From: Tolumonas sp008015085
GTDB lineage: Bacteria > Pseudomonadota > Gammaproteobacteria > Enterobacterales > Aeromonadaceae
Assembly: GCA_029265125.1 (NCBI GenBank)
Contig: JAJUJX010000007.1
Span: 62,001-126,000, forward strand
Direction of reading: 5' to 3'
Length of the DNA: 64,000 nucleotides
Shown here: positions 41,201-49,266 of the stretch, piece by piece
Layout of the letters: every line of letters starts with the position of its first letter
Numbering within the stretch: the stretch's first letter is position 1
The notes under the pieces: generated by a model
Seen by the model: only the letters and a program-made list of their open reading frames with translations
The model's database searches: none
What the model was told of the DNA's origin: nothing
Position numbers and translations under genes: made by a program

Positions 41201-43225
41201 TTACCCTTTTGATTTCAGCATCGCGCGTAAGTTGGCGATCCCGGTCTTAGCTTTTTCTTGCCGCTGCTCGGCGGTGGCCTGCGGAGCCTGATTTTCCCAC
41301 TGCAGATCATCCTGCGGCAGTTCGAGCAGGAAGCGGCTGGGTTCAGGGCGGACAGTTTCGCCGAACTGACGCCGCTCTTTGCACAGAATAAAGCTCAGCT
41401 CTGTCTGTGCGCGTGTGATGCCAACATAGGCCAGACGACGTTCTTCATCAATATTATCTTCATCAATGCTGGTCTGATGCGGCAGGAGTCCTTCTTCCAT
41501 CCCAATCATGAAAACATAAGGAAACTCCAGCCCTTTGGAGGCATGCAGCGTCATCAGCTGTACCTGATCCAGTTCTTCATCGCCCTCATTGCGCTCCAGC
41601 ATATCGCGCAGCGTAAAACGGGCAACGGCTTCGCTTAAATTCAGTGGTGCTTCATCAGTCTGCACATCGCCAGCCAGCATATCGGTCAGCCAGCGATACA
41701 GGGTAGAAACGTTCTGCATGCGCATTTCTGCGGCTTTCGGGCTGGGCGAGGTTTCATACAGCCACGCTTCGTAGTGAATGTCTTTGATCAGATCACGTAC
41801 AACTTCTTCACTATTACCGCGCACGGCGTTATCGCTCATCCGGCAGAGCCATTCGCAGAAATGGCGCAGGTTATTCAGCCCTTTGCCGTGCAGATGCTGC
41901 TCCAGACCCAGTTCAAAACTGGCGGCATACAGGCTCTTACCGCGCTGGTTGGCATAATGACCGAGTTTTTCCAAAGTTGCCGGGCCGATCTCGCGTCGCG
42001 GCAGATTCACCACGCGCAGGAAAGCATTGTCATCATCCGGGTTCACCAACAGACGCAGATACGCCATGATGTCTTTGATTTCGGTTCGCGAGAAAAATGA
42101 CGTGCCACCACTGATTTTGTATGGAATGCGGTTCTGCATTAGCACTTTTTCCAGCAGGCGGGACTGATGGTTGCCGCGGTATAAAATAGCGTAATCCTTC
42201 CAGCCAGTTCGGTTCATAAAGCGGTGCCCCATGATTTCGGCGGCAACCTTCTCGGCTTCGTGATCCTCATTTTTAGCTGTCAGCACCCGGACCGGCATAC
42301 CGTAATCCAGTTCCGAGAACAGTTGTTTATCAAACACATGCGGATTATTGGCTATCAATATGTTGGCACATTTCAGGATCCGGCCTTTGGAGCGGTAGTT
42401 CTGTTCCAGCTTGATGACATTCAGTCGCGGGAAATCCTGCTGCAGACGCACCAGATTCTGTGGCTGCGCACCACGCCAGGAGTAGATCGACTGGTCATCA
42501 TCACCTACCACCGTAAAACGGGCACGCTCTCCGACCAGCAGTTTCACCAGTTCATATTGACTGGTGTTGGTGTCCTGATATTCATCCACTAACAGATAGC
42601 GAATACGGTTCTGCCATTGTTCGCGCACCTGTGCGTTGGTTTTCAGTAACAAGGTGGGTAGCAGGATCAAATCATCAAAATCCAGTGCGTTATAAGCACT
42701 CATCTGCTTCTGGTAACGCTCGTAGAAGAGTGCAGTGCGCTGTTCTTCTGGTGTCCGTGCGCGTTTCAGCGCCTGAGCGGGCAGGATCAGATCATTTTTA
42801 TAGCGGGAAATGCTTTGTACTAATTCCTGTAACAAAACTTTGTCACCCTGTAGCTCCGGCTCGGTCAGCTCTTTGAGTAGGGCCATTTGGTCGGTGTCGT
42901 CAAACAGGGAGAAATTGGCTTTCAGCTGCAGGTGCTGGTGCTCTTTGCGGATCAGATCCAGCCCGAGTGAATGAAAAGTTGATACGGTCAGCCCCCGGGC
43001 CTCTTTGCGGCCTAATGTCTGGGCTACACGTTCCTTCATCTCCCGGGCGGCTTTATTGGTAAATGTGACCGCAAAAATATGGCGGGCCTGATAGCCGCAT
43101 TCGCGGATCAGATAGGCAATTTTGGCAGTTATGACGCGGGTTTTTCCGCTGCCAGCACCGGCCAGTACCAGGCAAGGGCCTGCCACATATTGCATTGCAT
43201 CCAGTTGTCGGGGATTGAGTTTCAT
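41201..43225 (-). CDS. rep: ATP-dependent DNA helicase Rep
   Basis: Rep is a superfamily 1A 3'-5' helicase that helps replication forks pass protein barriers. The 674-residue product matches E. coli Rep (673) throughout: MKLNPRQLDAMQYVAGPCLV, Walker A GAGSGKTRVI, AVTFTNKAAREMKERV, DDLILLPTLLL, YLLVDEYQDTNTSQYE, VVGDDDQSIYSWRGAQPQN, QNYRSKGRIL, QLMTLHASKGLEFPYVF and RRLAYVGITRA. Rep rather than UvrD is supported by the SFDMGL-like SFELGLEQ region and the length. Confidence 0.98.
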   Translation of the reverse strand: MKLNPRQLDAMQYVAGPCLVLAGAGSGKTRVITAKIAYLIRECGYQARHIFAVTFTNKAAREMKERVAQTLGRKEARGLTVSTFHSLGLDLIRKEHQHLQLKANFSLFDDTDQMALLKELTEPELQGDKVLLQELVQSISRYKNDLILPAQALKRARTPEEQRTALFYERYQKQMSAYNALDFDDLILLPTLLLKTNAQVREQWQNRIRYLLVDEYQDTNTSQYELVKLLVGERARFTVVGDDDQSIYSWRGAQPQNLVRLQQDFPRLNVIKLEQNYRSKGRILKCANILIANNPHVFDKQLFSELDYGMPVRVLTAKNEDHEAEKVAAEIMGHRFMNRTGWKDYAILYRGNHQSRLLEKVLMQNRIPYKISGGTSFFSRTEIKDIMAYLRLLVNPDDDNAFLRVVNLPRREIGPATLEKLGHYANQRGKSLYAASFELGLEQHLHGKGLNNLRHFCEWLCRMSDNAVRGNSEEVVRDLIKDIHYEAWLYETSPSPKAAEMRMQNVSTLYRWLTDMLAGDVQTDEAPLNLSEAVARFTLRDMLERNEGDEELDQVQLMTLHASKGLEFPYVFMIGMEEGLLPHQTSIDEDNIDEERRLAYVGITRAQTELSFILCKERRQFGETVRPEPSRFLLELPQDDLQWENQAPQATAEQRQEKAKTGIANLRAMLKSKG

Positions 43226-43305
43226 ACCGGGGCACCATTACCACAAAGCGTCGGGCCGGCAGTATAACAAAATGCACGAAAGATACTTGTAGGAGGTGGA
43301 ATACG

Positions 43306-43677
43306 ATGGCGTATATGAATTCGGGTCTCGAGATGAAAACGACACAATACAACTGGAAGATCATCAGCGCGATCCTGCTGATCTTCTTGGCTGCGTGTGT
43401 TCTGGTGGCGATGAAATTACTTAATTCGTCATTGAATACGCAAAAGATAACTGCCGTCGTATTGTCACCGGCGGCATTGGTAGCACAACCAGCCATTGCG
43501 TCAGTTCCGGATAAAAAAATGGCTGCTGGAGCGGCCGTTAATAAAACAGCCAGTGCAGTACCGGCTCATAACAGCCCAGAGATAACACACCCACAGGCGG
43601 TAGTGCCAATTCCCGCAGTGACCACTAAGCGTATTGTTTGTTCTGCAGATGATCGTGCCGCACAGCTTTGTCAGTGA
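43306..43677 (+). CDS. Small membrane-anchored protein with C-x9-C-Q tail (module 1)
   Basis: The 123-residue product is not recognised. It has a short basic cytoplasmic N-terminus, one membrane span (ISAILLIFLAACVLVAMKLL, about residues 20-39) and a low-complexity Ala/Pro/Val-rich periplasmic stalk of some 70 residues. The C-terminal tail IVCSADDRAAQLCQ places cysteines at 112 and 122, the last ending one residue before the stop. The start has a perfect AGGAGGT site. A TAXI-type binding protein gene begins 30 bases downstream and ends with the same tail motif. A second copy of the gene pair lies at 45117-46664. Confidence 0.85.
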   Translation: MAYMNSGLEMKTTQYNWKIISAILLIFLAACVLVAMKLLNSSLNTQKITAVVLSPAALVAQPAIASVPDKKMAAGAAVNKTASAVPAHNSPEITHPQAVVPIPAVTTKRIVCSADDRAAQLCQ

Positions 43678-43707
43678 TGTATTCAAAATAATCAGAAGGA
43701 TAACTTG

Positions 43708-44826
43708 ATGAAAAGAGGTTTATTGCCGGTGGTTGCAGCCTACGGACTATGTTTATGGCAGGGCTCTGTGGTGTCGATGCCTGTAACCAATGCTATCGCT
43801 ACTGGCGGACAGAGCGATACGTATTACCAGATCGGTGAAGAGTTAAAACGATATGTCATGCCTGAGCTGCGCAATCTGACCTCGCGGGGGGCAGTTGATA
43901 ACATCAAAGCGTTGAGTAAAACCAAAGGTGTTTCTTTTGCAATTGTTCAGTCGGATGTTTATCAAACCTACGTCAATTTGCAAAACAATGATCCTGATCC
44001 GGCGGTCAGACAATGGGCCTCTGATTTGCTGGGCTCATTACGGGTAGTGGCACCACTGTATAGCGAAGAGATCTACTTTGTGGTTCATAAAGATTCTGCG
44101 ATGCAGGAGCTGCAAGATATTGCTGGTAAGCGGCTGGCCATTGGCCCGGATGGCAGTGGTTCTAACCTGACTGCCAAGAACATCTACTACAAACTCTTTG
44201 GTAAGGCCCCGGTTGTTGTGAAGCCGTATATCGAAGAGGGTGTTATCGGTTCTGATGACAATACGAAATATACCCGTTCAGCACTCTGGCATCTGGCTCA
44301 TCCTGATGCCGGCCCCGACGAGCGCAAAGTGGATGTCGTAGTCATCGTCGGTGGTCAACCGCTGCCGTTACTACAACGTTTGGGTAAAGACTATAAATTA
44401 CTGGCTTCTAATATAAAGAACGATGTGCTGGAGTCATTACTGAAAGACTACAGTATTGGCTTCGCCGATCAGAAAAACTACCCGTTTTTACCTAAGCACA
44501 CGCCAGTGATGATGGTGCAGTCTTATTTGGTGACAGCCCAGTTCCGGGATAAACAACGCAGTGACTTTGTTAAAAAATTTGCCGGTGCATTATGTGAGAA
44601 CTACAGCAAACTTTACGAATATGGCCATGATAAGTGGAAAGCACTGGTCTGGTCCCCGGCTCACCCGCAATTGCCGTCGTTGCTTTCCGGATGGCGTTAT
44701 TCTGATATCACCAAACCGGTACTGGAGAACTGCAACAGCGGGGGAAACCATGATCGGGTGAAAACGGTAGCAGCAGATGCGCTTTCATGCACAATTGAAG
44801 ACAGAGCGATTGGTTTTTGTCAGTAG
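43708..44826 (+). CDS. TAXI-family periplasmic binding protein with C-x9-C-Q tail (module 1)
   Basis: The 372-residue product is a TAXI-type solute receptor, the class that normally feeds TRAP transporters. After an N-terminal signal peptide it has AIATGGQSDTYYQIGEEL (the family's TGG-x-x-GTYY-like start), SFAIVQSDVYQTYVN, RLAIGPDGSGSNLTAKNIY and DVVVIVGGQPLPLLQ. The last 40 or so residues extend past the usual fold and end in LSCTIEDRAIGFCQ (Cys361, Cys371), the tail shared with its neighbours. The ATG at 43708 follows AAGGA. No TRAP membrane subunits occur in the window. The ligand is unknown. Confidence 0.9.
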   Translation: MKRGLLPVVAAYGLCLWQGSVVSMPVTNAIATGGQSDTYYQIGEELKRYVMPELRNLTSRGAVDNIKALSKTKGVSFAIVQSDVYQTYVNLQNNDPDPAVRQWASDLLGSLRVVAPLYSEEIYFVVHKDSAMQELQDIAGKRLAIGPDGSGSNLTAKNIYYKLFGKAPVVVKPYIEEGVIGSDDNTKYTRSALWHLAHPDAGPDERKVDVVVIVGGQPLPLLQRLGKDYKLLASNIKNDVLESLLKDYSIGFADQKNYPFLPKHTPVMMVQSYLVTAQFRDKQRSDFVKKFAGALCENYSKLYEYGHDKWKALVWSPAHPQLPSLLSGWRYSDITKPVLENCNSGGNHDRVKTVAADALSCTIEDRAIGFCQ

Positions 44827-44847
44827 ACTTTATTTTGCAGGAATCAA

Positions 44848-44876
44848 AAAATCGCCCATCAGGATTGGGCGATTTT
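44848..44876 (+). terminator. Intrinsic terminator after TAXI module 1
   Basis: AAAATCGCCCA (44848-44858) and TGGGCGATTTT (44866-44876) form an 11-pair stem ending in T residues. It separates the two modules into two transcripts. Confidence 0.85.
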
Positions 44877-45116
44877 GCATGTGAAACATAATTCTTTCAT
44901 AAAATCGTTTGTTTTTTGAGCAAACGGTTGGCTGCTTTATTCCCATTTGGTGCTTTCTTGCTAGCATGGCACGCCACTATCCGGACTGAGCACATCGGAT
45001 AATCATATGTTTTGTCTTTGGATCGAGGAAATCTCTCTGAAATGGCATGTTTTGTGCCATGTCCATAGCCAACACATTCATCTGAAATCAAAAGACATTA
45101 ATGGAGGAATGGTCTG
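44877..45116 (+). promoter_or_regulatory. Intergenic region upstream of TAXI module 2
   Basis: These 240 bases probably hold the promoter of the second module, as a terminator lies just upstream, but no confident -35/-10 pair was identified. A short inverted repeat GGCATG / TGCC (around 45041-45056) is present. The minus-strand open frame here shows no sign of coding. The downstream gene has a TGGAGGA ribosome binding site. Confidence 0.3.
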
Positions 45117-45506
45117 ATGGCGTATACATCTCATGCAAAAAAATCGGGTTCCAGTCAGTATGATCCAGGAATGTTGATGGTTGTAGTTCTGTTACTGTCT
45201 TCAATTCTGCTATTTGTCGCCATCAAAATCTTTTTTCCGGAACTGTTATCCGGCATTCCAGGAATTGGCTCACCTGCACCGCAGCAAACAGTATCAATAA
45301 AGCCTCAGCCCGTAACAACTGTAAAAGATATACGGTCACAAGCCGCATCATCTGCTGTTGCTGTGAAAGATGAACGCAAAAATATTAAATCTGTTCAAGC
45401 ACAAGCAAATCAGAAACCGGTAGCAAAGAGTGTTGCATCCGATAACAAAGGTCATAACGAGCTGACTTGTTCAGAAAATGATCGGACTGCGGGTTTATGT
45501 AATTAA
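45117..45506 (+). CDS. Small membrane-anchored protein with C-x9-C-N tail (module 2)
   Basis: The 129-residue product shares with its counterpart at 43306 the N-terminal MAY, a single membrane span (LMVVVLLLSSILLFVAIKIF, about residues 18-37), a low-complexity Gln/Lys/Val/Ala periplasmic stalk and the tail LTCSENDRTAGLCN (Cys118, Cys128). Apart from these features the two small proteins are poorly conserved, so the tail is the constrained element. The TAXI gene of the module starts 39 bases downstream. The function is unknown. Confidence 0.85.
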   Translation: MAYTSHAKKSGSSQYDPGMLMVVVLLLSSILLFVAIKIFFPELLSGIPGIGSPAPQQTVSIKPQPVTTVKDIRSQAASSAVAVKDERKNIKSVQAQANQKPVAKSVASDNKGHNELTCSENDRTAGLCN

Positions 45507-45545
45507 TACCTAATAAGAATTTATAGAACATACAAGGAGCATTAA

Positions 45546-46664
45546 ATGAAACCAGGGAAAATGGCTGGCAAAGTATTGCCTTTATTCAGTGCAGCTCTGT
45601 GCTTTTTGCCTTTATTCAGTTCACCATTAAAAGCAGAAGAGGCAATTGTTACTGGCAATAAAACAGGAACTTACTACGCTATCGGTGAAGATCTGAGTAA
45701 GTTTGTTATGCCGGAGTTGAAAGTTAATCCATCAAACGGTTCGATCGATAATATCAAAGCGCTGAGTAAATCAGCCGGGGTTTCATTTGCGATTGTCCAA
45801 TCAGATGTCTATCAGGCGTATGTTCACCTGGCTAAAGAAGATCAGGATCCGGCTATCCGAGCATGGGCGAATGATCTATTGGGCTCGCTGCGTGTGGTTA
45901 TGCCGCTTTATGACGAAGAAATTTATTTCATCGTCCATAAATCTTCGCCCATCAAAAGTATTTTTGATATTCAGGGTAAACGTCTGGCCATCGGCCCGGC
46001 TGGAAGTGGTTCCAATCTGACAGCCAAAAATATTTATAAAAAACTTTTCGGTACAGTGCCGGTTATTGTGGAGCCTTTTGTTGAAAACGGGGTTACCGGT
46101 GATGATGAAGGCACGAAAATCCGCCGTTCAGCACTTTGGCGGTTAGCTCATCCTGAAATGGGGCCTGATAATCGTAAAGTGGATGTTGTTGTTGCAGTGG
46201 GTGGCCAGCCAATTGCACTGCTTGCCAAGTTGGGTCCGGATTACCGGGCGCTGACGATTGATCCACAGGATCCGAAAATTCAGGCTTTATTAAAAGATTA
46301 TAAAGTCGGTACTTTATATAAGAAAAACTATGGTTTCCTGGAAAAAGATGAACCGGCATTAGCGGTTCCTTCTTATCTGATCACCGCTCGTTTCCGCAGC
46401 AGTGTCAGAAATGAAATGTTGCGTGATTTTGCGACCTCACTGTGCAATAACTATGGCAAGTTATATGAACAAGGCCATCAAAAATGGCAGTCACTGAACT
46501 GGAAACCATCTTCATCGTCATTACCTGTACTGGCGAATGGCTGGGTATATTCTGAAGTAACCACACCGGTGCTGGAGTCCTGCCATAACAGCTCCCAGCC
46601 GGCAGAAACCAGCTCGCCATTGCCATGTGCAGTGGAAGATCGGGCGATTGGTCTGTGCCAGTAA
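45546..46664 (+). CDS. TAXI-family periplasmic binding protein with C-x9-C-Q tail (module 2)
   Basis: The 372-residue product is a clear paralogue of the one at 43708, with the same length and shared AIVTGNKTGTYYAIGEDLS, SFAIVQSDVYQAYVH, LLGSLRVVMPLYDEEIYF, RLAIGPAGSGSNLTAKNIY and DVVVAVGGQPIALL. It ends LPCAVEDRAIGLCQ (Cys361, Cys371). The signal peptide contains a 15-base direct DNA repeat giving LPLFS twice. The start has AAGGAGC. An intrinsic terminator follows 30 bases after the stop. No TRAP permease gene is nearby. Confidence 0.9.
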   Translation: MKPGKMAGKVLPLFSAALCFLPLFSSPLKAEEAIVTGNKTGTYYAIGEDLSKFVMPELKVNPSNGSIDNIKALSKSAGVSFAIVQSDVYQAYVHLAKEDQDPAIRAWANDLLGSLRVVMPLYDEEIYFIVHKSSPIKSIFDIQGKRLAIGPAGSGSNLTAKNIYKKLFGTVPVIVEPFVENGVTGDDEGTKIRRSALWRLAHPEMGPDNRKVDVVVAVGGQPIALLAKLGPDYRALTIDPQDPKIQALLKDYKVGTLYKKNYGFLEKDEPALAVPSYLITARFRSSVRNEMLRDFATSLCNNYGKLYEQGHQKWQSLNWKPSSSSLPVLANGWVYSEVTTPVLESCHNSSQPAETSSPLPCAVEDRAIGLCQ

Positions 46665-46694
46665 AGATAAACCGCCTCTGATTCTGTATACCTG

Positions 46695-46721
46695 ACGCCT
46701 GCTTTATCGCAGGCGTTTTTT
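46695..46721 (+). terminator. Intrinsic terminator after TAXI module 2
   Basis: ACGCCTGC and GCAGGCGT form an 8-pair stem with a TTTATC loop followed by a run of six T residues (46716-46721). Confidence 0.88.
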
Positions 46722-46779
46722 CACTGTCTGAGCAGGATCAGTTATTATAATCGCCAGTTCAGACGTGCGGTTACCTCTT

Positions 46780-48006
46780 ATGACCTCTTTTGATGTGCAA
46801 CGGGTGCGGGAGCAATTTCCTATCCTGCAGCAAAAAATCAATGGTTATCCACTGGTTTATCTTGATAGTGCAGCAACGGCGCAGAAGCCGGAATGTGTAT
46901 TACAAACAATGCTGGATTTTTACCGGACGGATAATGCCAATGTGCATCGCAGCGCTCATACGCTGGCCTCGCGGGCGACGCTGAAATTTGAGCAGGCCCG
47001 CCAGCAGGTGGCCGATTTTTTGCGTGCCCGTTATAGCGATGAAATTATCTGGACCAGAGGCACCACCGAAGCCATTAATCTGGTTGCCCAGACATGGGGG
47101 GCACAGACTCTGCGACCCGGCGACGAGATCCTTGTATCAGCCATGGAGCATCATGCCAATCTGGTTACCTGGCAGCAAATGGCTAAACAAACCGGGGCTC
47201 AGCTGCGCATCATTCCATTACGGGTTACCGGCGACCTGGATATGCAGGCGTACCAGAATATGTTGTCTGAAAATACACGGATGGTAGCTGTCACGCATGT
47301 ATCTAATGTACTGGGTACGGTTAATCCGGTTGAAGATATTGTCCGTAAAGCCAAAGTAGTGGGTGCGGTAACGCTGATTGACGGTGCTCAGGCTGTCGCA
47401 CACAGCCCGGTTGATGTGCAACGTATTGACTGTGATTTCTATGCCTTTTCGGGACATAAAGTTTACGGCCCGACCGGTATCGGAGTGCTGTATGGACGAC
47501 AAGACATACTGACTCAGCTGCCGCCCTGGCAATATGGCGGCGAAATGATTCGTAAAGTGACATTTGCAGAAACAGAATTTAATCCGCCTCCATTACGTTT
47601 TGAAGCCGGAACCCCCGCAATTGCTGAAATTCTGGGGTTGGCTTCAGCGCTGGATTTTCTGAAGAAACAACAGGCTGCGGGAGCCGAAGAATTTCAGCAG
47701 ACACTGTTGCAGTATCTGGTGACTGAATTACATAAGCTGGATGGCGTTTCGGTTATCGGTCAACCAGAGCGGCGTCAGGGAGTAGTATCAGTCGTATTTA
47801 CTCAGGCTCATCATCACGATGTCTGTCATTTACTCGATGCACAGGGCATTGCCGTGCGTAGCGGACATCACTGTGCGATGCCGTTGCTGGAAAGTCTGTG
47901 TCTGACGGGAACATTACGCATTTCATTGGGTATCTATAATACCAAAGAAGACATTGATTATTGTCTGATGGCATTACGTCAGGCGTTGGAGCTACTAAAT
48001 GACTGA
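46780..48006 (+). CDS. csdA: Cysteine desulfurase, SufS/CsdA type
   Basis: This group II cysteine desulfurase takes sulfur from cysteine as a persulfide and passes it to its SufE/CsdE partner. The 408-residue product has LVYLDSAATAQKP, NANVHRSAHTLASRAT, WTRGTTEAINLVA, the PLP lysine motif FYAFSGHKVYGPTGIGVLY and the catalytic cysteine in VRSGHHCAMPLL. Sequence alone does not fully separate SufS from CsdA; a CsdE-like gene overlapping its end and tcdA nearby favour CsdA. ATG 46780 is preferred to an upstream GTG (46765). Confidence 0.92.
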   Translation: MTSFDVQRVREQFPILQQKINGYPLVYLDSAATAQKPECVLQTMLDFYRTDNANVHRSAHTLASRATLKFEQARQQVADFLRARYSDEIIWTRGTTEAINLVAQTWGAQTLRPGDEILVSAMEHHANLVTWQQMAKQTGAQLRIIPLRVTGDLDMQAYQNMLSENTRMVAVTHVSNVLGTVNPVEDIVRKAKVVGAVTLIDGAQAVAHSPVDVQRIDCDFYAFSGHKVYGPTGIGVLYGRQDILTQLPPWQYGGEMIRKVTFAETEFNPPPLRFEAGTPAIAEILGLASALDFLKKQQAAGAEEFQQTLLQYLVTELHKLDGVSVIGQPERRQGVVSVVFTQAHHHDVCHLLDAQGIAVRSGHHCAMPLLESLCLTGTLRISLGIYNTKEDIDYCLMALRQALELLND

Positions 48007-48457
48007 ATGGGCTGATTTTACTCTTGGCTACCCGGTAGGTGCAGGAACAGATCTGGATGAGAGTCATGTTCTGCAGATCATGAGTCATGCCAGAAGCTGG
48101 GAAGAGCGGTACCGGCAGTTGCTTTTACTGACCAAACAGGTTCCGTCTGTTCCTGAAAGCTGGCGTCATTCGGAAAATGAGGTCAGTGGTTGTGAGAGTC
48201 GGGTCTGGCTGCTACTCTATAAAGACAATGAGGGTAAATGTCATTTTGCTGTGGACAGTGACTCCCGCATAGTAAAAGCGTTGTTGATCACAATTTTAGC
48301 TGCAATTAATCATCAATCAGCTGACAAGATCCAACGGATCCAAGTAGTATCGTATTTAGATAAGTTGGGTTTTACTCAACATCTGTCTCCATCAAGGACG
48401 AATGGATTACTGGCTGCATGGAAAATAATGAATGATTTTTGTGCATCTTTTGCATAG
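47999..48457 (+). CDS. csdE: Sulfur acceptor protein CsdE (SufE family)
   Basis: CsdE accepts persulfide sulfur from CsdA; in E. coli it also relays sulfur to TcdA/CsdL. The 152-residue product has SWEERYRQLLLLTKQVPSVP, NEVSGCESRVWLL with the sulfur-accepting cysteine, and ends in a helix (AAWKIMNDFCASFA). It overlaps csdA by 8 bases. SufE is the alternative name; neighbouring genes favour CsdE. Confidence 0.9.
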   Translation: MTEWADFTLGYPVGAGTDLDESHVLQIMSHARSWEERYRQLLLLTKQVPSVPESWRHSENEVSGCESRVWLLLYKDNEGKCHFAVDSDSRIVKALLITILAAINHQSADKIQRIQVVSYLDKLGFTQHLSPSRTNGLLAAWKIMNDFCASFA

Positions 48458-48529
48458 AATAGAAGCTGAGAGCATATTAATCGGGATATGACGAGTTTAA
48501 TCACCTAAGAACCGAGGTGGAGGAATCGC

Positions 48530-49201
48530 ATGCTAGACGGACTACCTGCCGTACTTAATAAGGCATCCTTAAGATTTGTGGCGCAGCCCATTTTTCGTCA
48601 GAAAGGTGAGTTGTATGGTCATGAAATGATGTTGTTGCATAAACAACATAAAGATCCTGCCATGTTTATGAAAATCGTAAACCATATGGGTTTACGCCAG
48701 AATCTCGATCTGGAAGTTTGTCGGATGGCTGAGCCGGTATTACGGACTCACAACCTGAATGGCTGCTGCTGTATCGATTTATTTTCAGACTCATTGCAGG
48801 AAGAAGAAGTTATTGAGGCTTTGCTGATGCTGGCTGACCCAAGTGCTAATCGCTGGGTAATGGTCAATGTGATGCAGCTGGACTCCAATAATAAGCAGTC
48901 AAATCTGGCTGAAATCATCGCTGATTTGCGTCAATGTGGTGTACGCTTCTGCTTTGATGTTAAGTTGCTGATGCAAATTACTGCAATGTCTTTACCAGTT
49001 GATATGCTGCGTATGGATATCCGTCATGTTCCCGAAGATCAGTGGGGCCGCTGGATTTCTTTCGCAGAAAGTAACTGTGTTCCAATGTTGGCTGCCGGTG
49101 TTGATGATGAAAACCACCGTGAAACATTATGCCAACTTGGTATTGATTTCCTGCAGGGTAAAATCTTTGCTGAAATGGTTCTGCTAAATCAGAACACATA
49201 A
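48530..49201 (+). CDS. Degenerate EAL-domain protein
   Basis: The 223-residue product has the outline of an EAL domain with the catalytic residues lost. RFVAQPIFRQKGELYGHEMM stands where the family has QPI...GxEALLR, so the EAL triplet reads EMM. ADLRQCGVRFCFDVKLL, MLRMDIRHVPE and AAGVDDENHRETLCQLGIDF, then LQGKIFAE, follow the rest of the fold, but the ExVE glutamate is Gly-Val-Asp. It cannot be a standard cyclic-di-GMP phosphodiesterase and may be a binding or scaffold protein. The start follows GGTGGAGGA. It lies alone between csdE and convergent tcdA. Confidence 0.85.
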   Translation: MLDGLPAVLNKASLRFVAQPIFRQKGELYGHEMMLLHKQHKDPAMFMKIVNHMGLRQNLDLEVCRMAEPVLRTHNLNGCCCIDLFSDSLQEEEVIEALLMLADPSANRWVMVNVMQLDSNNKQSNLAEIIADLRQCGVRFCFDVKLLMQITAMSLPVDMLRMDIRHVPEDQWGRWISFAESNCVPMLAAGVDDENHRETLCQLGIDFLQGKIFAEMVLLNQNT

Positions 49202-49229
49202 TTGATATTACTAGCGTGCGGTTCAGAAG

Positions 49230-49266
49230 AACCACAAAGACTTGAAGCCGGTCTTTGTGGTTTTTT
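49230..49266. terminator. Terminator between the EAL-like gene and tcdA
   Basis: AACCACAAAGAC and GTCTTTGTGGTT form a perfect 12-pair stem with a 9-base loop, followed by T residues on the plus strand. It overlaps the last codon and stop of the convergent tcdA gene. Confidence 0.88.

Noticed and set aside
40845..45068. TGCCATGT-containing repeats near 40850-40880 and 45040-45060
   Set aside because: The shared string is only about eight bases and the flanks do not align; probably coincidence.
44897..45091. Minus-strand frame of 64 codons upstream of TAXI module 2
   Set aside because: It has no ribosome binding site or recognisable pattern and lies where the module promoter is expected.
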